Made by a program: the position numbers and the translations under genes. A DNA stretch of 19,641 nucleotides from Oscillospiraceae bacterium (lineage in GTDB: Bacteria > Bacillota > Clostridia > Oscillospirales > Ruminococcaceae): positions 1 to 19,641 of the forward strand of contig SVNB01000019.1 of the NCBI GenBank assembly GCA_015067125.1, written 5' to 3'. This document shows, one piece after another, positions 12,489 to 18,963 of the stretch (position 1 is its first letter; every line of letters begins with the position of its first letter). The notes under the pieces were generated by a model that made no database searches, was not told the DNA's origin, and was given only the letters and a program-made list of their open reading frames with translations.

Positions 12489-13565
12489 ATGCGTTTTGAT
12501 GAATTGCCATGTTTTTTTCTTGGCGCCAACGCGCCAAAAGGGTATTATTCCAGATTTGATCAGCTTTTTGCCGCCGCGCCAAACGGAAGATGCTATCTGC
12601 TTAAAGGCGGTCCGGGAACGGGAAAATCCACCGTGCTCAAAAAAACGGCTGCGGTGCTCGCAGATAAAAATATGAGCACGGAACTTATCTATTGCAGTGC
12701 GGATACGGATTCTTTGGATGCGATAATTGCGGATGACGGAAAATTTGTTATGGCGGATGCAACTTTACCCCACGCGGTGGAACCAAAATATCCCGGAGTT
12801 TACGAAACAACAGTTTCTCTATGTGATTGCTGGAACGAAGAAAAACTTAAAGAGAACGCAGAAAAGGCAATGTGCCTTTTTGACGAAAACCGCCGCCTGC
12901 ACGAACACGCAAGGCGCTATATGGCGGCCGCGGCAGACCTTTTGGAAGAAGCGGCAAAGCTTGGAGCAAACTGCGTTTATCCGGAAAAAGCCGCAGGCGC
13001 CGCCGCAAAAATCTGCGCAAGGGAATTTGGCAGAAAAATCCGCCGTACCGGAACAGAAAAACAGCGCTTTCTTTCTGCCGTTACGGATAAAGGGGTTTTC
13101 TTTTTTGGCAAAACGGCGGAACTTCTTTGCGATAAAATTTATCTTATCGAAGACGAAAGCGGCGCGGCTTCCAGAATATTTATGAGCACGGTAAGAAAAA
13201 TGGCAGTGGATTGGGGCCTTGATATTATTGTATGCAAATGTCCGGTTTTCCCTGCGGAAAAAACGGAACATATTTTTATTCCGCAGTTAAAACTGGGCTT
13301 TGTTACCGGAAATAAAAGGCATAACCTTGATATTATGCCATACCGGACTATTCACGCAAAAAGATTTTTTGATGAGAAAAAATATCTTCGTCACAAAATC
13401 AAAATAAAATTTGCCCTGCGCTGTGCCGCAAATTTAATCGAAGAAGCGGTTAAATGCATGAAAGAAGCAAAAGAAGTTCACGATGAACTGGAAGCTTTGT
13501 ATATTCCCGCAATGGATTTTTCTGCGGTTAATAAAAAGCTGGAAGAGATTATTAAAGACATATAA
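12489..13565 (+). CDS. PRK06851-family P-loop ATPase with a degenerate second nucleotide site
   Basis: A 358-residue protein. The N-terminal half has Walker A GGPGTGKST (residues 40-48) and the family stretch IYCSADTDSLDAIIADD...VMADATLPHAVEPKYPGVYE, followed by a long alanine-rich helical segment (MAAAADLLEEAAKLGA). Family members, as I know them, carry two tandem P-loop domains; here the second shows IYLIEDESGAASRIF at about 217-231, where the glycine-rich loop and its lysine are lost (E221 to R229). The C-terminus retains the conserved HIFIPQLKLGFVT and LIEEAVKCMKEAKEVHDELE. Function of the family is unknown. The ATG at 12489 has AAGGAGGA eight bases upstream, inside a hairpin. A weak terminator separates it from the Clp gene. 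Confidence 0.82.
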   Translation: MRFDELPCFFLGANAPKGYYSRFDQLFAAAPNGRCYLLKGGPGTGKSTVLKKTAAVLADKNMSTELIYCSADTDSLDAIIADDGKFVMADATLPHAVEPKYPGVYETTVSLCDCWNEEKLKENAEKAMCLFDENRRLHEHARRYMAAAADLLEEAAKLGANCVYPEKAAGAAAKICAREFGRKIRRTGTEKQRFLSAVTDKGVFFFGKTAELLCDKIYLIEDESGAASRIFMSTVRKMAVDWGLDIIVCKCPVFPAEKTEHIFIPQLKLGFVTGNKRHNLDIMPYRTIHAKRFFDEKKYLRHKIKIKFALRCAANLIEEAVKCMKEAKEVHDELEALYIPAMDFSAVNKKLEEIIKDI

Positions 13566-13568
13566 AAA

Positions 13569-13598
13569 ACGCGCGCTTGCTTTTTTGCCGGCGCGCAT
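13569..13598 (+). terminator. Weak terminator candidate after the ATPase gene
   Basis: GCGCGC arms (13571-13576 and 13591-13596) with a 14-nt loop, followed by an AT-rich run with six consecutive T. The large loop makes it weaker than the other terminators here. Confidence 0.5.
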
Positions 13599-13675
13599 TT
13601 ATTTTTTATTTTAAGTATAAGAATTTTTAAAAGGACAATATTAAAAACAAAAGAATAAAAAAAGAGAGGTAAGCC

Positions 13676-15943
13676 ATGTTTAAATTTTCCGGTTTTTCGC
13701 CAAAAGCGAACGCCGTTATAAATACAGCAATGACAGAAGCTTCGCGCCTGGGGCACTGTTTTATAGGTACGGAGCACGTACTTTTGGGAATGCTTAAAGA
13801 GGGTGCCTGCGAAAATTATAAAGCCATCACATCCGGCAGGGTAACCGCGGAAGGCATTATGGAAAAACTTTTGGAAAACGTGGGCAGAGGAGCAAAAACA
13901 AATTTATCCCCTTCGGATTTTTCTCCGCTTTGCAGAAAAGTTCTGGAAAACGCTCTTGCGGAGGCAAAAAGAAACCAGACCATGGCAGAATCCGGCGGAA
14001 TACTTTCTTCCATGCTTAAAGAACCGGAATGCAAAGCGGTGGAATATCTGGTTTTGTTTGGCTGCGACCTTTGCCTTTTGGAAAAAGAAATAGGAGAAGC
14101 CTTTTTAACAGAAGAATATTTTCCCCGGGAAAAGCAAAAGCAAAAAACGCCAAGCCTTGATAAATACAGCAAGGATCTTACAAAGCTTGCAAAAGAGGGC
14201 GTACTGGATCCGGTAATCGGCAGAGAAAAAGAAATAGCAAGGGTAATACAGATCCTTTCGCGCAGAACAAAAAACAACCCCTGCCTTATAGGAAACGCCG
14301 GGGTTGGCAAAACGGCCGTTGCGGAAGGAATTGCGCAAAAAATGGCCGCAGGGGATGTTCCGGAAAATCTGCGGGGAAAAAAGCTTTGTTCGCTGGATCT
14401 GCCGCTTATGATAGCAGGAACAAAGTACAGGGGCGATTTTGAAGAGCGAATAAAGACCGTTATAGACGAAGTTATACGCGCGAATAATATAATTCTGTTT
14501 ATAGACGAGGTTCATTCCCTTGTGGGAGCGGGCGCGGCAGAGGGCGCAATAGATGCTTCCAACATTTTAAAACCGCAACTTGCACGCGGAGAATTTCAGC
14601 TTATCGGGGCAACCACTACAGAAGAATACAGAAAACACATAGCAAAAGAAGCCGCACTGGAAAGGCGTTTTCAAAGTGTGCTTGTGGAAGAACCAAACCG
14701 GGAAACTGCGGTGAAAATTTTAAAAGGACTGCGCGCAAGGTACGAAAAATTCCACAGGGTGGAAATTTCCGACGGCGCAATAGAAGCGGCAGTGCGGCTT
14801 TCCATAAGGTATCTGCCGGAAAAAAGTCTTCCGGATAAATGCATAGACCTTATTGACGAGGCCTGTTCCAGAAAAGTGATAGAGGGAACCTATATAAACG
14901 GAAAATTTGACCGTACCGTTTCGGAAGAGGATATTGCAAAGGTTCTTTCTTCCGTAACGGGAATAAGCGTCGGCAGGCTTTCGGAAGATGAAGGCTGGCG
15001 CCTTTTGCGTCTGGAAGAAGAACTGCATAAACGGGTGGCCGGTCAGGAAAAAGCCGTTGCCGCCGTGGCAAAAGCCATACGCAGAAACCGCGCGGGTCTG
15101 CGCGACCCTAAAAGGCCCATCGGAATATTTCTTTTTGCCGGCCCTGCCGGCGTGGGAAAAACCGAACTTTCCAAAGCATTGGCAGAAGAACTCTTCGGCG
15201 AGGAAAAGGCCATGGTGCGTTTTGATATGTCGGAATATTCGGATAAAGCTTCCGTCACAAAGCTTATAGGTTCACCGCCCGGATACGTTGGCTATGATGA
15301 CGGCGGAAAGCTTACGGAAGCCGTGCGCAGAAGGCCGTATTCGCTTATACTTTTTGATGAAATCGAAAAAGCGGATCCGGGAGTGTATAATCTTTTTCTT
15401 CAGCTTATGGATGACGGTACCCTTACGGATTCCCACGGAGCAAAGGTGGATTTTACAAACTGCGTGATAATAATGACTTCTAACATCGGTGCGGAATTTA
15501 TAGGCAAAAGCGGCGGACTTGGATTTTATTTTGCGGAAGAAAACAGCGAAAAGCAGAGCAAAGCCGCCGTATTCGGAGAAATGAAAAAAATATTCCGGCC
15601 GGAATTTATAAACCGCATAGATGAAACCGTAATTTTTGAAAAACTTGATAATTCCGCCGCAAGGCAGATTACAAAAAAGTATTACGGAAAGCTTAAAGAA
15701 AGGCTTTGCACCGCCGGAATAGATGCGGATTTTTCCGAAGAAGCCATTGATGATGCTGTGAAAAACGGATTTTCTCCGGAACATGGCGCGCGGCAGCTGC
15801 AAAGATATATCCGCAGCGTTGCAGAAGACCCCATTTCCGAAATGATGCTTTCCGGAGAGATTTCTTCCGGAGACAGAATAACCTGCTGCAGCGGCAAAGA
15901 AGGAAAGCTGATGTTCAAAAAAGAAGAAAGCGTGATGATATAA
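13676..15943 (+). CDS. Clp ATPase (ClpC/ClpA-like unfoldase) lacking the middle domain
   Basis: A 755-residue HSP100 protein that unfolds substrates and feeds them to ClpP. Domains: double Clp N-repeat (1 to about 145); AAA+ 1 with Walker A GNAGVGKT (206-213) and Walker B FIDE (D277, E278); AAA+ 2 with Walker A GPAGVGKT (489-496), Walker B LFDE (D561, E562) and the ClpP-docking tripeptide LGF (615-617); C-terminal D2-small domain with GARQLQRYI. Sequence is closest to ClpC (e.g. GSPPGYVGYDDGGKLTEAVRR), yet the coiled-coil/UVR middle domain between IDEACSRKV and the second AAA domain is absent, as in ClpA, making it about 50 residues shorter than ClpC. The ATG at 13676 has AGAGG upstream. No CtsR-type heptad repeat was seen upstream. 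No mcsA, mcsB or ctsR is adjacent. Confidence 0.9.
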   Translation: MFKFSGFSPKANAVINTAMTEASRLGHCFIGTEHVLLGMLKEGACENYKAITSGRVTAEGIMEKLLENVGRGAKTNLSPSDFSPLCRKVLENALAEAKRNQTMAESGGILSSMLKEPECKAVEYLVLFGCDLCLLEKEIGEAFLTEEYFPREKQKQKTPSLDKYSKDLTKLAKEGVLDPVIGREKEIARVIQILSRRTKNNPCLIGNAGVGKTAVAEGIAQKMAAGDVPENLRGKKLCSLDLPLMIAGTKYRGDFEERIKTVIDEVIRANNIILFIDEVHSLVGAGAAEGAIDASNILKPQLARGEFQLIGATTTEEYRKHIAKEAALERRFQSVLVEEPNRETAVKILKGLRARYEKFHRVEISDGAIEAAVRLSIRYLPEKSLPDKCIDLIDEACSRKVIEGTYINGKFDRTVSEEDIAKVLSSVTGISVGRLSEDEGWRLLRLEEELHKRVAGQEKAVAAVAKAIRRNRAGLRDPKRPIGIFLFAGPAGVGKTELSKALAEELFGEEKAMVRFDMSEYSDKASVTKLIGSPPGYVGYDDGGKLTEAVRRRPYSLILFDEIEKADPGVYNLFLQLMDDGTLTDSHGAKVDFTNCVIIMTSNIGAEFIGKSGGLGFYFAEENSEKQSKAAVFGEMKKIFRPEFINRIDETVIFEKLDNSAARQITKKYYGKLKERLCTAGIDADFSEEAIDDAVKNGFSPEHGARQLQRYIRSVAEDPISEMMLSGEISSGDRITCCSGKEGKLMFKKEESVMI

Positions 15944-15977
15944 CAAAACAGCCGCCAAAAAGGCGGCTGCTTGTTTA
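15942..15977. terminator. Bidirectional terminator between the Clp gene and ridA
   Basis: CAGCCGCC / GGCGGCTG perfect 8-bp stem, AAAAA loop, extended by AACAA/TTGTT outside a small internal loop. It lies between convergent genes and just overlaps the ridA stop. Confidence 0.8.
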
Positions 15978-16349
15978 TTTAAGCGCAACGGCTTCTATTT
16001 CTATGGAAACTCCTTTTGGCAGTGCGGCCACCTGCACGCAGCTTCTGGCAGGATAGGGTTCTGCAAAAAATTCCGCATAAACCGCGTTTATGGCGCCAAA
16101 CTGCGCCATATCTGTGATAAACACGGTGGTTTTTATAACTTTTTCAAGGCTGCTGCCGCCGGCTTCTATAACGGCTTTAAGGTTTTCAAGAGCCTGTCTT
16201 GTCTGTTCGGAAATATCCTCGCTTACGCTGCCGTCCGGAGCCACAGGAATCTGTCCGCTGGTAAAAATCATCTCTCCAAGGTCAATGGCCTGGGAATACG
16301 GGCCGATGGCGGCCGGCGCTTTTTCTGTATGAATACGGTTCTTTTCCAT
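15975..16349 (-). CDS. ridA: RidA family reactive intermediate/imine deaminase
   Basis: The 124-residue product is a full-length RidA (YjgF/YER057c/UK114) subunit, normally a cytosolic homotrimer that hydrolyses reactive 2-aminoacrylate and related enamines/imines released by PLP enzymes. IGPYSQAID, MIFTSGQIPVAPDG, TTVFITDMAQFGAINAVYAEFF, the catalytic-site Arg in YPARSCVQVAALP and the closing Glu in IEIEAVA are all present. The ATG at 16349 with GGAGG seven bases upstream is chosen; the open frame extends to 16541 only because it reads through the tRNA. A tRNA terminator precedes it by about 17 bp, so its transcription either depends on readthrough or on an unseen promoter. Confidence 0.95.
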   Translation of the reverse strand: MEKNRIHTEKAPAAIGPYSQAIDLGEMIFTSGQIPVAPDGSVSEDISEQTRQALENLKAVIEAGGSSLEKVIKTTVFITDMAQFGAINAVYAEFFAEPYPARSCVQVAALPKGVSIEIEAVALK

Positions 16350-16365
16350 TTTTATACCTCCGCTT

Positions 16366-16399
16366 AAAATAAAACGGCGCACTTGAAAAAGCACGCCGT
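16366..16399 (-). terminator. Terminator of the tRNA-Gly transcript
   Basis: On the leftward strand ACGGCGTGC pairs with GTGCGCCGT (9 positions, two G-T), loop TTTTTCAA, followed by TTTATTTT. It starts five bases past the tRNA 3' end and ends just before the ridA ribosome site. Confidence 0.7.
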
Positions 16400-16403
16400 A
16401 TTC

Positions 16404-16477
16404 TGGAGCAGGCAACGGGAATCGAACCCGCCTTTGTGGCTTGGGAAGCGACCGTTCTACCGATGAACTATGCCTGC
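16404..16477 (-). tRNA. tRNA-Gly(CCC)
   Basis: 74 nt with encoded CCA. Acceptor GCAGGCA/TGCCTGC is perfect, D-stem GTTC/GAAC, anticodon loop TTCCCAA giving anticodon CCC (reads GGG), T-arm GCGGG-TTCGATT-CCCGT, discriminator T. The anticodon stem GTCGC/GCCAC has a central C-C mismatch (positions 29/41), which is unusual. A consensus promoter lies upstream and a terminator downstream. Confidence 0.92.
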
Positions 16478-16490
16478 CTGTGCAATAAAT

Positions 16491-16519
16491 ATTATGTTTT
16501 ATTTTAATAAAAATGTCAA
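16491..16519 (-). promoter_or_regulatory. Strong promoter of tRNA-Gly
   Basis: On the leftward strand TTGACA (16514-16519), 17-bp spacer, CATAAT (16491-16496); the tRNA 5' end follows 13 nt after the -10. Confidence 0.85.
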
Positions 16520-16524
16520 GGCTT

Positions 16525-16544
16525 AATATGTCGATTGACATATT
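16525..16544. promoter_or_regulatory. Perfect palindrome between divergent promoters
   Basis: AATATGTCGATTGACATATT has 8-bp perfect arms and a 4-bp centre. It overlaps the -35 of the EF-Tu-like gene and sits 5 bp from the -35 of the tRNA promoter, an operator-like position for both. Confidence 0.6.
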
Positions 16545-16563
16545 TTTTGTATTGGAGTAAAAT
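16535..16563 (+). promoter_or_regulatory. Strong promoter of the EF-Tu-like gene
   Basis: TTGACA (16535-16540), 17-bp spacer, TAAAAT (16558-16563), about 30 bp before the ATG. Confidence 0.82.
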
Positions 16564-16593
16564 ATCAGAAAACCAATGCAGGAGATAACGTAA

Positions 16594-17115
16594 ATGGATA
16601 AAAATATAATCGTAATAGGTCACGTTGACCACGGCAAAAGCACTTTTATGAAAGCTCTGGATCTTTTTATCAACGGAAGAGAAAGAACCGTTGGGGAGGA
16701 CGAAGCGGAATCACGTACAGTAAGCTACCGCATCGGCGAAGATAACTATAAAGTTTTTGACTATGCCGGCGCTTATGAATACGAAGAAAACATCGGCAAA
16801 AATGAAGAATGGGCCGCGATTCTTGTTTGCGCGGCAACCGATGGACCCATGCCCCAGACGACCGAACAGGTTCGCCTTTGCAAAGAACGCGGTATAAAAC
16901 GAATGGCGCTTTATTTCAGCAAATGCGATCTTGTGACTGATGACGAGCTTATAGATTTTATAAAAATGGACGTTGATGACCTGCTTGAAGAAAACGGATA
17001 TTCCTGCGACTGCCCTATTTTAAAAGCTTCTGCCGAAAAAGCCTGTGATTGGGGCGAAGAGGAATATAAGGCAAAATACATAACCTTCCTTAAAGAAATA
17101 CACAATATGCAGTAA
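16594..17115 (+). CDS. Stand-alone EF-Tu-like GTP-binding domain protein
   Basis: A 173-residue protein that aligns by eye only with domain I of elongation factor Tu. G1 is GHVDHGKST (residues 9-17, EF-Tu type); G3 is DYAGAYEY (56-63) where EF-Tu has DCPGHADY, so the catalytic histidine is replaced by A60; G4 is SKCD (109-112) instead of NKCD; G5 is ASAEK (145-149). The stretch ATDGPMPQTTEQVRLCKERGI is almost pure EF-Tu. The gap between G1 and G3 is about 15 residues shorter than in EF-Tu, so switch I is reduced, and domains II and III, which bind aminoacyl-tRNA, are missing. It therefore cannot be a normal elongation factor. GTP binding is likely, hydrolysis doubtful. The ATG at 16594 has GGAG nine bases upstream. 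A single gene with its own promoter and terminator. Confidence 0.85.
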   Translation: MDKNIIVIGHVDHGKSTFMKALDLFINGRERTVGEDEAESRTVSYRIGEDNYKVFDYAGAYEYEENIGKNEEWAAILVCAATDGPMPQTTEQVRLCKERGIKRMALYFSKCDLVTDDELIDFIKMDVDDLLEENGYSCDCPILKASAEKACDWGEEEYKAKYITFLKEIHNMQ

Positions 17116-17120
17116 TTTAA

Positions 17121-17148
17121 AAGGCCCGCAGGTGCGGGTCTTTTTTTT
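17121..17148 (+). terminator. Rho-independent terminator of the EF-Tu-like gene
   Basis: AAGGCCCGC / GCGGGTCTT stem (one G-T), AGGT loop, followed by eight T. Confidence 0.9.
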
Positions 17149-17150
17149 GA

Positions 17151-17174
17151 TGTGCAAAAGAGCAAAATTGCACA
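17151..17174. promoter_or_regulatory. Operator-like inverted repeat upstream of the TetR gene
   Basis: TGTGCAA and TTGCACA arms with a 10-bp centre, just upstream of the tetR-like promoter. A further ATGTGCA half-site (17201-17207) is in that promoter's spacer. The TGTGC/GCACA core recurs upstream of the dehydrogenase. Confidence 0.5.
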
Positions 17175-17190
17175 CTTTTATGTTAATTTA

Positions 17191-17220
17191 TTGACATTGA
17201 ATGTGCAGGTGTTGTATGAT
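17191..17220 (+). promoter_or_regulatory. Promoter of the TetR gene
   Basis: TTGACA (17191-17196), 18-bp spacer, TATGAT (17215-17220), 23 bp before the ATG. Confidence 0.75.
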
Positions 17221-17243
17221 TTATTGCGGAAAGGGGCGGTTTT

Positions 17244-17804
17244 ATGGCAGGAAAATATAAAGAAATATCCGACCAGACAAGGCAGAACTTTATTGACGCC
17301 TTTTGGCAGCTTTATGAAAAGAAAGATATAAATAGAATAAAAGTGCAGGAAATCTGTGATATTGCCGGTTATCACCGCAACACTTTTTATCATTATTTTA
17401 CCGACGTTTATGACGTGCTTGGCCGGATAGAGGACAGAATTATAAACGAGCTTATAGAAAATTCGGACGACGGCATTGTTTTTTATAAAGGTGAAAATAC
17501 GGCAAAAAGATTTGCGGATGTTTATGAAAAAAACAAAAAGTACCTTAAACTTCTTGCAGATGATGAAAAGGGAAGCCGTTTTCCTTCAAAAATGAAGAAA
17601 GCGTTAAAAGATATAAACGGAAAGATTTTTGATTTTTGTGATGATAAAAAGAAAAACGAGTATATCCACGAATACAAACTTTCCGGGTCAATCGCTGCAA
17701 TATTGTATTATTTTAAAGAAGGGGACGGCCTTTCGCTTGAAGAAATACTTGAACTTGTGCTTGATTTAAGCGGAACAGGCAAATGGCCGATGAGAAAACT
17801 GTGA
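17244..17804 (+). CDS. TetR/AcrR-type transcriptional regulator
   Basis: A 186-residue one-component regulator. The N-terminal HTH reads NRIKVQEICDIAGYHRNTFYHYFTDVYDVLGRIED (about 29-63), with the recognition helix HRNTFYHYF of the TetR family (usually '.rgtfY.HF.sk..L'). The C-terminal ligand/dimer half is all helical; SGSIAAILYYFKEGDGLSLEEILELVLDL resembles the C-terminal domain of DhaS/YbiH-like clostridial TetR proteins, in which a final W often occurs (here GKWPMRKL). The ATG at 17244 follows AGGGGCGG. It is probably the repressor of itself and of the alcohol dehydrogenase 110 bp downstream, since matching TGTGC/GCACA palindromes precede both genes. The ligand is unknown. Confidence 0.88.
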   Translation: MAGKYKEISDQTRQNFIDAFWQLYEKKDINRIKVQEICDIAGYHRNTFYHYFTDVYDVLGRIEDRIINELIENSDDGIVFYKGENTAKRFADVYEKNKKYLKLLADDEKGSRFPSKMKKALKDINGKIFDFCDDKKKNEYIHEYKLSGSIAAILYYFKEGDGLSLEEILELVLDLSGTGKWPMRKL

Positions 17805-17833
17805 AAAAGTAAACAAAAACAGGGTTTTGTACA

Positions 17834-17862
17834 TTGAATGAAAAAACAACCGGAGCTATTAT
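17834..17862 (+). promoter_or_regulatory. Probable promoter of the alcohol dehydrogenase gene
   Basis: TTGAAT (17834-17839), 17-bp spacer, TATTAT (17857-17862); start expected near 17869, just before the 17878 palindrome. A TTGACA at 17867-17872 has no -10 at the correct distance. Confidence 0.55.
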
Positions 17863-17877
17863 ACATTTGACAAATAA

Positions 17878-17895
17878 TGTGTGCGAATGCACACA
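17878..17895. promoter_or_regulatory. Operator-like palindrome upstream of the alcohol dehydrogenase
   Basis: TGTGTGCGAATGCACACA: perfect 7-bp arms with GAAT centre, placed about 10 bp after the predicted transcription start and before the ribosome site. Fits repressor binding by the adjacent TetR protein, or an RNA hairpin in the leader. Confidence 0.6.
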
Positions 17896-17914
17896 AAAGA
17901 AAGGAACTGTTTTT

Positions 17915-18883
17915 ATGAAAGGTTGGCTTTTTACCAAAACCCACGATCCGCTTGTTCTTATTGAAAAACCGGATCCCGTTGCAGGACCCAAACAGGTTGT
18001 TGTTGACATCAAAGCTTCCGGTCTTTGCCACTCCGACGTTTCCGCAATGGAACACGAATCCTGGATGGGACTTATCCGTGGCGCACCCCTTCTTCTTGGT
18101 CACGAATGCGCAGGCGTTGTAGAATCCGTAGGCGAGGAAGTAACTTCTGTAAAACCCGGGGACAGAGTAAGTGTGTATCTTTTCTCTGACAGAGCCGCTA
18201 ATGAATCCATTGGTTATACCCGTGACGGCGGCTATGCAACAAAGATTCTTATCGAAGAATCCCAGTGTGTACATATGCCCGATGAAGTAACTTTTGAACA
18301 GGGTGCGGCGGCAACCGATGCAGGTCAGACTTCTTACCATGCAATCTTTACTGTTGGCGGAGCAAAAGCCGGTATGAAGGTCGGTATCGTTGGTATCGGC
18401 GGACTTGGCCAGTTTGCTCTTGGTATGGCACTTGCAAGAGGCTGCGATTGCTATGCTGTTGATGTAAACCCCGAAGCAAGAGAACTTGCAAAAGAAATGG
18501 GTTGCGAACATGTTTATGAAAACGTTATTGACCTTAAAGAAGTTGCTCCCGAAGTAATTGTTGACTATGCAGGTTTCAGTACCACAACCAGCGATGCCAT
18601 TAAAGCTGTTGCAGTAGGCGGTACTGTCGTTCTTGTAGGTATGGCAAAAGATGATGTTCTTATTAAAGATGCAACTGCTCTTGACGGACTTATCATCAAA
18701 GAAGTTCAGCTTAAAGGCTCTATGGGCGGACTTCCTTCCGACATCGAAGGTGTTTACGATATCTTCAAAACCGGCAGATTTAATCCTATGCTTTCTACTA
18801 TTCCTTTTGAAGAAATCGACAAAGGTCTTGAAATGCTTAAACGCGGCGAAGTTAAAGGCCGTCTTATCGCAGTACAGGATTAA
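17915..18883 (+). CDS. Zinc-type NAD-dependent alcohol dehydrogenase (MDR superfamily)
   Basis: A 322-residue medium-chain dehydrogenase. The GroES-like catalytic half has C38 (GLCHSD) and H63-E64 (LLGHECAGVV...VGEEVTSVKPGDRV), the usual zinc ligands, but the third ligand position, normally Cys, is D135 (ATDAGQTSYHA). The four-cysteine structural zinc lobe is absent, shortening the protein. The Rossmann part has GIGGLG (160-165) and D183 at the end of the second strand, which favours NAD over NADP. Start ATG 17915 has AAAGGAA upstream; an in-frame TTG at 17834 lies before the palindrome and is rejected. Codon use is strongly biased (many CTT, GCA, GGT, GAA) unlike its neighbours, suggesting high expression or separate origin. 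Substrate unknown; likely controlled by the TetR protein. Confidence 0.88.
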   Translation: MKGWLFTKTHDPLVLIEKPDPVAGPKQVVVDIKASGLCHSDVSAMEHESWMGLIRGAPLLLGHECAGVVESVGEEVTSVKPGDRVSVYLFSDRAANESIGYTRDGGYATKILIEESQCVHMPDEVTFEQGAAATDAGQTSYHAIFTVGGAKAGMKVGIVGIGGLGQFALGMALARGCDCYAVDVNPEARELAKEMGCEHVYENVIDLKEVAPEVIVDYAGFSTTTSDAIKAVAVGGTVVLVGMAKDDVLIKDATALDGLIIKEVQLKGSMGGLPSDIEGVYDIFKTGRFNPMLSTIPFEEIDKGLEMLKRGEVKGRLIAVQD

Positions 18884-18918
18884 TGAAAAACTAATCCACA
18901 CATGGACAAAATACCCCC

Positions 18919-18958
18919 AAAAAAGAAGAACCGGCTTTGTTCCGGTTCTTCTTTTTTT
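18919..18958 (+). terminator. Strong terminator of the alcohol dehydrogenase gene
   Basis: 16-bp perfect stem with core GAAGAACCGG / CCGGTTCTTC, 7-nt loop, and a run of seven T. Confidence 0.92.
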
Positions 18959-18963
18959 ATAAA

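Noticed and set aside
13599..13675. CtsR heat-shock operator before the Clp gene
   Set aside because: No tandem heptad resembling GGTCAAA was found in this AT-rich stretch.
15272..15988. 238-codon minus-strand open frame opposite the Clp gene
   Set aside because: It crosses the bidirectional terminator and is antisense to the second AAA domain with intact motifs; no ribosome site.
16350..16541. N-terminal extension of RidA
   Set aside because: The extension is the translated tRNA-Gly gene and its terminator; RidA proteins begin at the ATG with GGAGG at 16349.
17834..17914. 27-residue extension of the alcohol dehydrogenase from TTG
   Set aside because: It would start in the promoter and read through the palindrome; the ATG at 17915 has a ribosome site and a standard MDR N-terminus.
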